Assembly: GCF_900102525.1 (NCBI RefSeq)
Contig: NZ_FNBZ01000007.1
Span: 248,001-312,000, forward strand
From: Allobosea robiniae
GTDB taxonomy: Bacteria > Pseudomonadota > Alphaproteobacteria > Rhizobiales > Beijerinckiaceae
Direction of reading: 5' to 3'
DNA: 64,000 nucleotides
Of the stretch, positions 41,862-50,618 are shown piece by piece. The notes under the pieces were generated by a model. That model was given only the letters and a program-made list of their open reading frames with translations. It searched no databases and was not told the DNA's origin. Position numbers and translations under genes: made by a program. The stretch's first letter is position 1. Each line of letters starts with the position of its first letter.

Positions 41862-44780
41862 CTATGACTGAAGCGCCGAGGCCAGCACCCGCACGACATG
41901 CAAGGCCTCGCGCTGCGCGCCGTCATGGATCTGGTGGCGGCAGCTCGTGCCGTCGGCGACCACGAGATCGTCGGCGCCGGCCTTGCGCACAGCCGGTAAG
42001 AGCGAGAGCTCGCCCATCGCCAGCGAGACATCGATCGTCGCCGCACCATAGCCGAAGGCGCCGGACATGCCGCAGCAGCTCGATTCGATCGGCCGCACAT
42101 CGAGCCCCGGCACCGCCCGCAAGGTCTTCTCGACCGCTCCCATGGCGTCGAAGGCCTTCTGGTGGCAGTGCCCGTGCAGATGCGCGACGCGCCCGCCCTG
42201 ATCGCTGAGCGGGAGTTTCGTCCTGCCCGCCGCCATGTCGGCCGCCAGCAATTCCTCGATCAGCAGCGCGGCTTTCGCCAGGGGCTCGACCTCGGCCTTG
42301 GGCAGCAGCGCCGCGAATTCGTCGCGGAAGCTCATCAGGCAGGAGGGTTCGAGGCCGACGATGCGCGCGCCCTTCGCCACGAAGGGTGCAAGCGCATCGA
42401 GCGTCCGGCGCGCCTCGGCCCGTGCCTCCTCGACCAGGCCGGCCGACAGGAAGGTGCGCCCGCAGCAGAGCGGCCGGCCTCCGCCGGCGGCTTCGACGCG
42501 ATGCAGCCGATAGCCGCCGGCCTTGAGCACGCGCTCGGCCGCCTCCAGGTTCTCGCGCTCGAAATAGCGGTTGAAGGTGTCGCCGAAGAGCACGATGTCG
42601 CGGCCATCGCCTTTGACCGCCGAGGCATCCGATGCGGCAGCCGCCTCGCGCCAGGGCTTGCGCCAGACCGGGAGCGAGCGCCGCGCCGAGAAGCCGAGCC
42701 AGCGTTCGCTCAGCTTCGCCAGGAGCGGGATGCGATCACGCAGGTTCATCAAGGGCGCGAGCGCGGCAGCGACAGGGGCATAGCGCGGCAGGAAGCCGAT
42801 CAGGCGCTCCTTCAGCGGCAGGCCGTGCTTCGCGTGGTAGTGATGCAGGAACTCGACCTTCATCCGGGCCATGTCCACACCGGTCGGGCAATCACGCTTG
42901 CAGCCCTTGCAGGACACGCAGAGATCGAGCGTCTCCTTCATCTCCGGCGAGGTGAAGGCATCGGGGCCGAGCTGGCCGGAAATCGCGAGCCGGAGCGTGT
43001 TGGCCCGGCCGCGGGTGACATGCTGCTCGTCCTGCGTCGCGCGCCAGGACGGGCACATCGTGCCACCGGTCATCTTCCGGCAGGTGCCGTTATTGTTGCA
43101 CATCTCGACCGCGCCGCCGAGCCCGCCCCAGTCGGACCAGTCGAGCGCCGCTTGTGCGGAAACCGGCGTGGCATATCCCGGCGCGAAGCGCATCAGGCTG
43201 CGGTCGTCCATATGGTAGGGGCGGACGATCTTGCCGGGGTTCAGCTTGTTGTCGGGATCGAAGCCGTCCTTCACCGCCTCGAAGGCGCGGGTCAGCGGCG
43301 CCCCGAACATCGGCTCGACGAAATCCGAGCGCGAGATGCCATCGCCATGCTCGCCCGAGAACGAGCCCTTGAAGCGGCGGACGAGCTCGCAGGCCTCCTC
43401 GGCGATGCCGCGCATCGCCTTCACGCCCGTTTCCGTCTTCATGTTCAGGATCGGGCGCACATGCAGGCAGCCGACCGAGGCATGGGCATACCAGGTGCCG
43501 CGCGTGCCGTGCTTCTCGAACAGGGCCGTCACCGCATCGGTATAATCGGCGAGATGCTCGAGGGGCACCGCGCAATCCTCGATGAAGGAGACCGGCTTCC
43601 CGTCGCCCTTCATCGACATCATGATGTTGAGGCAGGCCTCGCGCACGTCCCAGACCGGCTTCTGCCGGGCAGGCTCGACCACCTCCACCACCGCATCGGG
43701 GAAGCCGAAATCGGCCATGCACTGGTCGAGCCGCTTCAGGTCCCGCTTGAGATCGGCGAGATCGTCGCCGGCGAACTCGACCAGCAGCAGGCAGTTCGGC
43801 CGGCCCCTGGTGATGTCGGCAAGCGTGCGCACGAAGAGCGGGATGTCGGCGCCGAGCACCAGCACATTGTTGTCGACGAGCTCGACCGCGACCGGACCGA
43901 GCGCGACGATATGCTGTGTCGTCTCCATCGCCGCGCGGAAATTCGGGAAATGGCAGACGCCCATCACGCGATGCTGCGGCAGCGGCGAGAGCTTGAGCGT
44001 CGCTTCCGTGGTGATCGCGAGCGTGCCTTCCGAGCCCACGAGCAGATGCGACAGGTTCGGCCGCGGTACGATCAATTCGTCGAGATTATAGCCGCCGACA
44101 CGGCGCTGCACCTTCGGGAAGATCGCCTCGATCGCCTCGCGGTGCTGTCCGGCCAGCGCCAGCATCCCCGTCATCAGGTCGCGCGCCCGCGGCGAGGCAT
44201 TGTCGCGCACGGCGCCCTGGCCCAGTGCGAAGGGCTCGCCGTCATGGAACTGCGCCTTGAGCGCGATCACGTTGTCGACCATCTTGCCGTAGCGCAGCGA
44301 GCGCGCGCCCGACGAGTTGTTGCCGGCCATGCCGCCGATCGTGCAGCGGCTCGCCGTCGAAGGCTCGACCGGGAAGAACAGACCGTCCTTGCGCAGCCGC
44401 GTATTCAGCGCCTCGAGCACGAGGCCGGGCGCGACCGAGATCGTGCGCTGCTGTGGATCGTAGTCGCGGATCGCGTTGAAGTGCCGGCTCATGTCGAGGA
44501 TCAGCGCATCGCCGATCGGCTGGCCGTTTTGCGAGGTGCCGCCGCCGCGCGCGATCACCGGCACGCCGTGCTCGGCCGCGATCGTCAGCGCCGCCGCGAT
44601 ATCGGCCTCGCTCTTCGGAAAGGCCACGCCCTGCGGCACGATCTGGTAGATCGAGGCATCGGTGGCGTAGCGCCCACGGGTGAAGGCGTCGAAGCGGACC
44701 TCCCCTTCCAGCGCATGCGACAGTTTGCGTTCGAAGCCGAGATTGCGGCTATGCGGGCGCGGCAGCGCGGCCTGCGTCAT
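41862..44780 (-). CDS. FAD-binding and Fe-S-binding 2-hydroxyacid dehydrogenase (YdiJ/DLD-type)
   Basis: Large oxidoreductase of 972 residues. The PCMH FAD domain covers about 35-260 (VIARGGGTSQNGQPIGDALI, CTIGGMAGNNSSGARSLRYG), followed by the FAD oxidase C-terminal domain (about 270-540, FSGEHGDGISRSDFVEPMFG). A ferredoxin-like segment LCVSCKGCKRDCPTGVDMAR lies near 630, and a CCG domain near 760-960 contains PLCCGRTFLSAGLVEEA and SSCCGMSGAFGYG. This is the glycolate/D-lactate/2-hydroxyglutarate dehydrogenase architecture in one chain. Its start overlaps tctA by four bases, so the substrate is probably what that transporter imports. Confidence 0.9.
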   Translation of the reverse strand: MTQAALPRPHSRNLGFERKLSHALEGEVRFDAFTRGRYATDASIYQIVPQGVAFPKSEADIAAALTIAAEHGVPVIARGGGTSQNGQPIGDALILDMSRHFNAIRDYDPQQRTISVAPGLVLEALNTRLRKDGLFFPVEPSTASRCTIGGMAGNNSSGARSLRYGKMVDNVIALKAQFHDGEPFALGQGAVRDNASPRARDLMTGMLALAGQHREAIEAIFPKVQRRVGGYNLDELIVPRPNLSHLLVGSEGTLAITTEATLKLSPLPQHRVMGVCHFPNFRAAMETTQHIVALGPVAVELVDNNVLVLGADIPLFVRTLADITRGRPNCLLLVEFAGDDLADLKRDLKRLDQCMADFGFPDAVVEVVEPARQKPVWDVREACLNIMMSMKGDGKPVSFIEDCAVPLEHLADYTDAVTALFEKHGTRGTWYAHASVGCLHVRPILNMKTETGVKAMRGIAEEACELVRRFKGSFSGEHGDGISRSDFVEPMFGAPLTRAFEAVKDGFDPDNKLNPGKIVRPYHMDDRSLMRFAPGYATPVSAQAALDWSDWGGLGGAVEMCNNNGTCRKMTGGTMCPSWRATQDEQHVTRGRANTLRLAISGQLGPDAFTSPEMKETLDLCVSCKGCKRDCPTGVDMARMKVEFLHHYHAKHGLPLKERLIGFLPRYAPVAAALAPLMNLRDRIPLLAKLSERWLGFSARRSLPVWRKPWREAAAASDASAVKGDGRDIVLFGDTFNRYFERENLEAAERVLKAGGYRLHRVEAAGGGRPLCCGRTFLSAGLVEEARAEARRTLDALAPFVAKGARIVGLEPSCLMSFRDEFAALLPKAEVEPLAKAALLIEELLAADMAAGRTKLPLSDQGGRVAHLHGHCHQKAFDAMGAVEKTLRAVPGLDVRPIESSCCGMSGAFGYGAATIDVSLAMGELSLLPAVRKAGADDLVVADGTSCRHQIHDGAQREALHVVRVLASALQS

Positions 44781-46306
44781 CGTGTGGCCTCGGCGGTCTC
44801 GGGATCGGTCCGGCCGCGGCCGCGCAGTGCGGCGATGGCATCGCTGGCCGGCCCCCAGCAGAGCAGCAGCAAGGCGAGGATGACGAGCGTCGTGACCAGC
44901 CCGTTCGCCCAGAAGATGCCGAGCGAGCCACCCGAGCCGAGCAGCGCCTGGCGGAAGGCGTCCTCGGCGCGATCACCCAGCACCAGTGCCAGGATCATCG
45001 GGGCGAGCGGATAGTCGAGCTTCTTGAAGAGATAGCCGACGACGCCGAAGATCAGCATCAGCCAGATGTCGAAGATCGAGTTCGAGATCGTGTAGGCGCC
45101 GATCGCACAGACGATCAGGATCACCGGCGCGACGAAGGAGAACGGAATCCGCATGATCGCGGCGAAGAGCGGCACCGTGGCGAGCACGATGACGAGTCCG
45201 GCGATATTGCCGAGATACATCGAGGCGATCAGGCCCCAGACGAATTCCTTCTGCTCGACGAACAGCATCGGCCCGGGCTGCAGTCCCCAGACCAGAAGGC
45301 CCCCGAGCAGGACGGCAGCCGTCGCCGAGCCGGGAATGCCGAGCGCCAGCATCGGCAGCAGCGCGCTGGTACCGGCGGCATGCGCGGCGGTCTCGGGAGC
45401 CAGCACGCCCTCGATCTCGCCCTTGCCGAAATTCTTGCCGCGCTTCGAGAAGCGCTTGGCCAGGCCATAGCCCATGAAGGAGGCGGCGATGGCGCCGCCC
45501 GGCGTCACGCCCATCCACATGCCGACGACCGCGGAGCGCAGCAGCGTCGCCCAATAGCGTGGCAGGCCGGCCCAGGTCCGCAGCACCACCATCAGGTCGA
45601 TCTTGGCCTGCTTGCCCTTGAACACCAGCCCGTCCTCGACCGTCAGCAGGATCTCGCTGACGCCGAACAGGCCGATCACGACGATCAGGAAGTCGAAGCC
45701 ACGCATCAGCTCGGTCGAGCCGAAGGTCATGCGCAGGTCGCCCGAGATCGAATCGAGGCCGACCGCCGCCAGCAGGAAGCCGATGCAGAGCGAGGCGATG
45801 ATCTTGGCGCGGTTCTCCCGGCCCATGCCGATGAACGAGCAGAAGGTCAGAAGGAAGACAGCGAAAAACTCGGCCGGGCCGAATCTGAGCGCGAACTGGG
45901 CGACCAGCGGCGCGACGAAGGTGATCAGCACCACGCCGGAAAGCGCCCCGATGAACGAGGCGGTGAAGGCTGCCGTCAGCGCTTCCGCAGCCTTGCCCTG
46001 CACCGCCATCGGGTAGCCGTCGAAGGTGGTCGCGACCGACCAGGCCTCGCCCGGGATGTTGAACAGGATCGAGGTGATCGCCCCACCGAACAGAGCGCCC
46101 CAGTAGATCGACGACAAGAGGATGATTGCCGAGGTCGGGTCCATGCCGAAGGTCAGCGGCAAGAGAATCGCCACGCCGTTCGGTCCACCGAGGCCGGGCA
46201 ACACCCCGACGATGATGCCGAGGATGACGCCGACCGCCATGAAACCGATATTGTGCCAGGAGAGCGCGACCTGGAAGCCGGCGATGAGCGAGGAGAGATC
46301 GTCCAT
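44777..46306 (-). CDS. tctA: Tripartite tricarboxylate transporter large membrane protein TctA
   Basis: Membrane protein of 509 residues with about ten to twelve segments. The conserved GVLPGLGGPNGVAILLPLTF and YGLAKRFSKRGKNFGKGEIE, PETAAHAAGTSALLPMLALG and GIPGSATAAVLLGGLLVWGL are TctA hallmarks. It forms the transport channel with TctB, fed by the periplasmic TctC. Order tctC-tctB-tctA-dehydrogenase on the minus strand. Confidence 0.93.
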   Translation of the reverse strand: MDDLSSLIAGFQVALSWHNIGFMAVGVILGIIVGVLPGLGGPNGVAILLPLTFGMDPTSAIILLSSIYWGALFGGAITSILFNIPGEAWSVATTFDGYPMAVQGKAAEALTAAFTASFIGALSGVVLITFVAPLVAQFALRFGPAEFFAVFLLTFCSFIGMGRENRAKIIASLCIGFLLAAVGLDSISGDLRMTFGSTELMRGFDFLIVVIGLFGVSEILLTVEDGLVFKGKQAKIDLMVVLRTWAGLPRYWATLLRSAVVGMWMGVTPGGAIAASFMGYGLAKRFSKRGKNFGKGEIEGVLAPETAAHAAGTSALLPMLALGIPGSATAAVLLGGLLVWGLQPGPMLFVEQKEFVWGLIASMYLGNIAGLVIVLATVPLFAAIMRIPFSFVAPVILIVCAIGAYTISNSIFDIWLMLIFGVVGYLFKKLDYPLAPMILALVLGDRAEDAFRQALLGSGGSLGIFWANGLVTTLVILALLLLCWGPASDAIAALRGRGRTDPETAEATR

Positions 46307-46316
46307 CGGTGACCCT

Positions 46317-46817
46317 TCAATAGCCGAGCATGGCTTCCAACGGGCCCTTTGGCAGGGGCACGCGGAACTGCAGTTCGAAGATCCAGAAGCAGGCGATCGG
46401 TACGAGCAGCGCCGTCAGCCCGATCGACCACCAGCGCGACGTCCCGACCACCGCCATGAAGGTGACGATGAAGGCCGCCGAGGCGGCATAGATTCCAAGC
46501 GGCTGGATCAGCGCCACGAACAGAACGAGCGGTCCCAGCACCCTGACGACCTGGCGCAGCTGCCCATAGGTGACGAAGACCGCATCCGGCTGGCGGAAGG
46601 ACTGCCAGAGGATGAAGAGCGAGGCGGCGAGGAAGATCCAGCCGACGCGGGCCGGGAAGAAGCCGTTCTGCGGGCCGCCATCCCAGCCGGCGCCACGGCC
46701 ATGCGAGTCGTAGAGCACGATGCCGGCGAGGCCGATCAGCAGCAGCGCCGTGGCGATTTCGACCGGCCGGCGCGAGATGCCGGGTTCCTGGGGTTCAGCT
46801 TCAACTGGCTGCGTCAT
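46317..46817 (-). CDS. tctB: Tripartite tricarboxylate transporter small membrane protein TctB
   Basis: Small membrane protein of 166 residues with about four helices: IATALLLIGLAGIVLYDSHG, VGWIFLAASLFILWQSF, VLGPLVLFVALIQPLGIYAA and STGLTALLVPIACFWIFEL-like end region. Length and order fit TctB. It lies 10 bases upstream of tctA and is separated from tctC by a palindromic repeat element. Confidence 0.88.
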   Translation of the reverse strand: MTQPVEAEPQEPGISRRPVEIATALLLIGLAGIVLYDSHGRGAGWDGGPQNGFFPARVGWIFLAASLFILWQSFRQPDAVFVTYGQLRQVVRVLGPLVLFVALIQPLGIYAASAAFIVTFMAVVGTSRWWSIGLTALLVPIACFWIFELQFRVPLPKGPLEAMLGY

Positions 46818-46832
46818 TCACCGTTCCTCGCG

Positions 46833-46969
46833 CGTCATCCCGGACAAGCCGCCCTCGGGTCCGACCTTCGGTCGGCCCAAGGGCAGGCTCTGCGGCGCCG
46901 ATCCGGAATCCATTCCTGAAGCGTTTCGGAATGGATCCCGGGTCTTCCCTTTGCTCACCCGGGATGACG
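46833..46969. repeat. Nested palindromic repeat element (copy A, long form)
   Basis: The tctC-tctB gap is filled by a nested inverted repeat. The outer arms CGTCATCCCGG (46833-46843) and CCCGGGATGACG (46958-46969) enclose inner arms CCGGAATCCATTCC and GGAATGGATCCCGG, together about 137 bases. The outer arm sequence recurs at 50217-50249, so it belongs to a dispersed family. It is probably transcribed inside the tct operon and could modulate tctB expression. Confidence 0.65.
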
Positions 46970-46994
46970 AGGCACCCCGGCAACGGTCACCCGT

Positions 46995-47975
46995 TCACTT
47001 CGCCATGAAGCCGGCTTCGGTCATCAGCTTCTCGTGCTTCGCTTCGTCCGCCTTCAGGAAGGAGACGAAGGCATCGCCATCGCGGTAATCCGCCGCCAGC
47101 GCGTTGCGGGCGAGGTACTCTTTCCATTCCGGCGTCTCGGAGACCTTCTTGAACATGTCGACATAGAAGGCCTGCTGTTCCCCAGTGACCTTGCCGGGCA
47201 TGAACATGCCGCGCAGCATCTGGTAGCTGACATTCAGCCCCTGCGAGGCGCAGGTCGGGATGTCGGCCCAGGACTGCCCGTCCGCGACCTTCTCGCTATA
47301 GACCATCTTCTGCTCGGCGAAGACGCAGAGCGGGCGGGTGGCACCGCCGCGCCAGTTGGCGAGGTCCTCGGCCGGATTATTGGTGGTGGCCTCGACATGC
47401 CCGCCCGACAACTGCGTCGAGGCCTGGCCGCCGGAGGTGTAGGGGATATAGGCGAACTTGGTGCCGCCCTGCTTCTCCATGGCGAAGACGAGAAGGTTGT
47501 CCTCACGCTTGGAGGAGGTACCGCCGATCTTCATCGGTGGGCTCGCCGCTTTGGCAGCCGCCATCAGGTCGCCGGCGTTCTTGTAGGGCGATTTGGCATT
47601 GACCCAGAGCAGGAAGGAATCCTGCGCCAGCATCGCGACCGGAGTGTAGTCGGTCCAGTTCAGCGCCAGCTTGGTCGCCATCGGCGTCATGAAGATGCCG
47701 CTCGAAGTGGTGATCAGCTTGTGCGGGTCGCCGGCCGACTTCTGGATGTCGAGCATGCCTTCGGCGCCGCCGGCGGCCGGCTTGTTGACGACGATGATCG
47801 GCTGCTTGGTGAGCTGATGCTTCTGGATGATGCCCTGGATCGTCCGCGCCATCTGGTCGGAGGCGCCGCCTGCCGAGAACGGCACGACGATCTCGACCGG
47901 TTTCGTCGGCTCCCAGGCGGAGGCGGGCGCGATGGCGCCGAGCGACAGGGTAGCGGCAAGCCAATGCTGCTTCAT
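46995..47975 (-). CDS. tctC: Tripartite tricarboxylate transporter receptor TctC
   Basis: Periplasmic receptor of 326 residues with signal peptide MKQHWLAATLSLGAIAPASA. Bug/TctC signatures are EIVVPFSAGGASDQMARTIQ, VVNKPAAGGAEGM and KIGGTSSKREDNLLVFAMEK. GGGAGAGAAAGACC precedes the start. Unlike the orphan receptor at 7349, this one comes with tctB and tctA. A GntR-linked 12-mer lies 60 bases upstream. Confidence 0.9.
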   Translation of the reverse strand: MKQHWLAATLSLGAIAPASAWEPTKPVEIVVPFSAGGASDQMARTIQGIIQKHQLTKQPIIVVNKPAAGGAEGMLDIQKSAGDPHKLITTSSGIFMTPMATKLALNWTDYTPVAMLAQDSFLLWVNAKSPYKNAGDLMAAAKAASPPMKIGGTSSKREDNLLVFAMEKQGGTKFAYIPYTSGGQASTQLSGGHVEATTNNPAEDLANWRGGATRPLCVFAEQKMVYSEKVADGQSWADIPTCASQGLNVSYQMLRGMFMPGKVTGEQQAFYVDMFKKVSETPEWKEYLARNALAADYRDGDAFVSFLKADEAKHEKLMTEAGFMAK

Positions 47976-48035
47976 GGTCTTTCTCTCCCTTCATCGCGCT
48001 CTGACGGCGCCATGGGAGCGACCCTAGACCAAAAA

Positions 48036-48047
48036 ATTTTGCATTCA
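48036..48047. promoter_or_regulatory. Candidate operator in the tctC promoter
   Basis: ATTTTGCATTCA (48036-48047) is repeated exactly, in opposite orientation, at 48937-48948 in the promoter shared by the neighbouring GntR and aminotransferase genes. Similarity continues as AATCT/TTCT downstream. It lies about 60 bases before tctC. Confidence 0.6.
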
Positions 48048-48147
48048 ATCTAAAAGATGAAACCCGTCGAATTGAGAACGAAACATTCCTTGCCCGTCCT
48101 CAGCCTCGCGATCGCAGGCATCATCAATTCCGAGGCCGCCTGCGCGC

Positions 48148-48849
48148 TCAGGCCGCCGGCTGGGCCGCCTTCAGCTTGTTCCTGAGATGCAGGAACAGGA
48201 TGTCGCTCAACTCGCTGCCCGCGCGCCGGCGCAGTGCGTCCAGGATCGCCTCATGCTCGCGCATCGCCTCGCTCAGCCTGTCGCGGTCCTTCGCCAGGTT
48301 GGCGGCGTACCGGACGCGCCGGATGCGGCCGGCCAGCCCCGCATAGGTCGACGCCAGCAGCGTGTTGCCCGCGGCCGCCACGATCATCTGGTGGATGGCC
48401 TGGTTGCAGCGGAAATAGCCGTGCACATCCCGGCGCAGGTAGAAATGGTACATTTCATGATGAACCCGCTCGATCTCGGCGATCTCAGCGTCGGTTATGC
48501 GCTCACAGGCCAAGCGCCCGGCCAGCGATTCCAGTCCGCCCATGACATCGAAAAGCTCGCGCAGGTCGGCGGCACTCAGCTCGCGCACGCGCGCGCCGCG
48601 GTTGGGAAGAAGCTCGATCAAGCCCTCCGCCGCGAGAACCTTCAGCGCCTCGCGCAATGGCGTCCGCGAGATGCTGAAGCGCTCGCACAGCGCGCGCTCC
48701 GGGATACGCACACCATCCTCAAGATGCCCCTCGACGATGAAATCGCGCAGCGCCGCCAGCAATTCGCCATGAAGGGTCCCCGACGACCTGGCAGCCTCCA
48801 CCGCCTCCCGACTCCGGCCCTCATCTGCATTCATGGATGTCTCGCTCAT
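48148..48849 (-). CDS. GntR-family regulator, FCD subfamily
   Basis: FCD-type regulator of 233 residues: winged helix at about 25-95 (DGVRIPERALCERFSISRTP, LREALKVLAAEGLIELLPNR) and helical FCD domain at about 100-225 (RVHHEMYHFYLRRDVHGYFR, CNQAIHQMIVAAAGN). It sits between the tct operon, which it follows in the same direction's upstream side, and the divergent aminotransferase gene. The shared 12-mer makes it the likely regulator of both. Confidence 0.88.
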   Translation of the reverse strand: MSETSMNADEGRSREAVEAARSSGTLHGELLAALRDFIVEGHLEDGVRIPERALCERFSISRTPLREALKVLAAEGLIELLPNRGARVRELSAADLRELFDVMGGLESLAGRLACERITDAEIAEIERVHHEMYHFYLRRDVHGYFRCNQAIHQMIVAAAGNTLLASTYAGLAGRIRRVRYAANLAKDRDRLSEAMREHEAILDALRRRAGSELSDILFLHLRNKLKAAQPAA

Positions 48850-48936
48850 GATCTCCAGCTAAGCTGACGCAGACCCGCTGTCGAGCCCCGCTATCTGCCC
48901 ATATGAATTACATGACAAGCTTGATCTTCTAAAGAA

Positions 48937-48948
48937 TGAATGCAAAAT
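48937..48948. promoter_or_regulatory. Candidate operator in the GntR/aminotransferase promoter
   Basis: TGAATGCAAAAT, the exact reverse complement of 48036-48047, lies in the 147-base divergent gap, about 50 bases before the aminotransferase start. AGAA precedes it and TTACG follows. Confidence 0.6.
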
Positions 48949-48996
48949 TACGTGAGGTGACGGCGCACCGCGCGCCGAAGGGAGGATAACAACGTC

Positions 48997-50190
48997 ATGC
49001 AGGGTCGTCATTTCCTACATATTCCCGGCCCGAGCCCGATCCCTGACCGCATCCTGCGTGCGATCGCGATGCCGATCATCGACCATCGCAGCGCCGAGTT
49101 CGGCGCGCTCGGCAAGGAGGTCCTCGAAGGCTCGAAGGCCGTCTTCAAGACCAGCCAGCCGGTCGTGATCTACCCCTCCTCCGGCACAGGTGCCTGGGAG
49201 GCGGCGATCACCAACACCCTCTCCCCCGGCGATACCGTGCTGATGGCCGAGACCGGGCATTTCGCGACGCTCTGGAAGCAGATCGCCACGCGCTTCGGCA
49301 TCACGGTCGAGTTCATCCCGGGCGACTGGCGTCATGGCGCCGATCCGGTCGCGATCGAGGCCAGGCTCGCCGAGGACAAGGCCCACGCGATCAAGGCGGT
49401 GATGGTCGTCCATAACGAGACCTCGACCGGCGCGACCAGCCGTGTCGCCGAAATCCGCAAGGCCATCGACGCCGCCGGCCACCCGGCCCTATTCATGGTC
49501 GATACGATCTCGTCGCTTGCCTCGGTCGACTACCGCCATGACGAATGGCAGGTCGACGTCACCGTCTCCGGCTCGCAGAAGGGTTTGATGCTGCCGCCCG
49601 GGCTGAGCTTTAACGCGATCTCCGAAAAGGCCCTCGCGGCGTCGAAGACCAACAAGCTGCCGCGTTCCTACTGGGACTGGCAGGAGATGGTGAAGATCAA
49701 CGCCAGCGGATTCTTCCCCTACACGCCCGCGACGAACCTGCTCTACGGCCTGAAGGAAGCGCTCGCGATGCTGCAGGAGGAAGGGCTCGACAACGTCTTC
49801 ACGCGCCACCAGCGCCTGGCCGCGGCCTGCCGCGCCGCCGTCAAGGCGTGGGGGCTCGAAGTGCTCTGCCAGAACCCGGACGAATATTCGCCGGTCCTGA
49901 CCGCCGTGCTGATGCCGCCGAGCCATGACGCCGACCGCTTCCGCAAGATCGCGCTGGAGAAATACAACATCTCGCTCGGCTCCGGCCTCGGCAAGGTCGC
50001 CGGCAAGGTCTTCCGCATCGGCCATCTCGGCGAATGCAACGAACTCAGCCTGCTCGGCGCGCTGTCGGGCGTCGAGCTCGGCCTGTCGGCGGCCGGCGTG
50101 CCGCATCGCAGCGGCGGCGTCGCCGCGGCGATGGCGAGCTTCGAAGGGCAGGACAAGGCCAACGAAACAGCGGTCGCGGCCGTCGCCTAG
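48997..50190 (+). CDS. Serine-glyoxylate/alanine-glyoxylate-type aminotransferase
   Basis: Class V PLP aminotransferase of 397 residues. The N-terminus HFLHIPGPSPIPDRILRAIA, the motif YPSSGTGAWEAAITNTLSPG, the cofactor Asp in FMVDTISSLAS, and the PLP lysine K195 in SGSQKGLMLPPGLSF are typical of SgaA/AGXT. GVEFRIGHLGE-like end is seen as KVFRIGHLGECNE. It would interconvert glyoxylate and glycine with serine or a related amino acid, fitting a 2-hydroxyacid dehydrogenase that produces a 2-oxoacid. GGGAGG precedes the start. Confidence 0.9.
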   Translation: MQGRHFLHIPGPSPIPDRILRAIAMPIIDHRSAEFGALGKEVLEGSKAVFKTSQPVVIYPSSGTGAWEAAITNTLSPGDTVLMAETGHFATLWKQIATRFGITVEFIPGDWRHGADPVAIEARLAEDKAHAIKAVMVVHNETSTGATSRVAEIRKAIDAAGHPALFMVDTISSLASVDYRHDEWQVDVTVSGSQKGLMLPPGLSFNAISEKALAASKTNKLPRSYWDWQEMVKINASGFFPYTPATNLLYGLKEALAMLQEEGLDNVFTRHQRLAAACRAAVKAWGLEVLCQNPDEYSPVLTAVLMPPSHDADRFRKIALEKYNISLGSGLGKVAGKVFRIGHLGECNELSLLGALSGVELGLSAAGVPHRSGGVAAAMASFEGQDKANETAVAAVA

Positions 50191-50206
50191 AGGCTGCTGA
50201 TTTTAT

Positions 50207-50259
50207 ACGGAACCACGTCGTCATCCCGGGGCTTGTCCGGGATGACGACCCGCTTCCGT
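50207..50259. repeat. Palindromic repeat element (copy B, short form), probable terminator
   Basis: GTCGTCATCCCGG (50217-50229) pairs perfectly with CCGGGATGACGAC (50237-50249) around a 7-base loop, with outer ACGGAA/TTCCGT. The arm sequence is shared with the long element at 46833-46969. Located 16 bases after the aminotransferase stop, it may also end that transcript. Confidence 0.65.
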
Positions 50260-50310
50260 GAAAATCAAGCAAGCACTGGGTCATCGCGCGTCCTGTCGGA
50301 CGGCCCGGCC

Positions 50311-50577
50311 CTACGGGGCTTTCAGGCCGAAGACGGCCTCGGCGGTCTGCCCGGCCGTCAGGGCCGCCTCCCATTTCGCCTCCAGCACCAGCCGGGCTTC
50401 GGCATCGGCGATGCGGGCGCGGATCATTGCCGGCGTCAGCGCAACCAGTCCGTCATCGTCGCCGATCCGGAGATCGTCGGGCGAGACTATCGCACCCCCG
50501 ATCGTCACCGGCCGGTTGATCTCGCCGCGCTCGGCCGAGGACGGGCCGCGCAGCCGCTTGCGCCGCGCCAGGCTCAT
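50311..50577 (-). pseudogene. C-terminal remnant of an RraA-like family protein
   Basis: The 88-codon reading frame matches only the C-terminal third of RraA-like/4-hydroxy-4-methyl-2-oxoglutarate aldolase-type proteins: EINRPVTIGGAIVSPDDLRI, GDDDGLVALTP, then EARLVLEAKWEAAL and a FGLKAP end. Full-length proteins are about 210-230 residues. An in-frame TAG lies a few codons upstream of the ATG, and the N-terminal part with the catalytic loop is absent. It follows the last gene of the enolase/ABC operon. Confidence 0.65.
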
Positions 50578-50618
50578 GGTGACGCCGGTCGGATTGTGTC
50601 CATGGCCCTATGGGCGGA

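Noticed and set aside
42162..45014. 950-codon open frame antisense to the FAD/Fe-S dehydrogenase
   Set aside because: The opposite strand encodes a full protein with FAD, Fe-S and CCG motifs; this frame has none and is a third-position GC artefact.
46833..46969. CRISPR array or insertion-sequence end
   Set aside because: There are only nested inverted arms, no spacers, direct repeats or transposase; it is better seen as a dispersed palindromic element.
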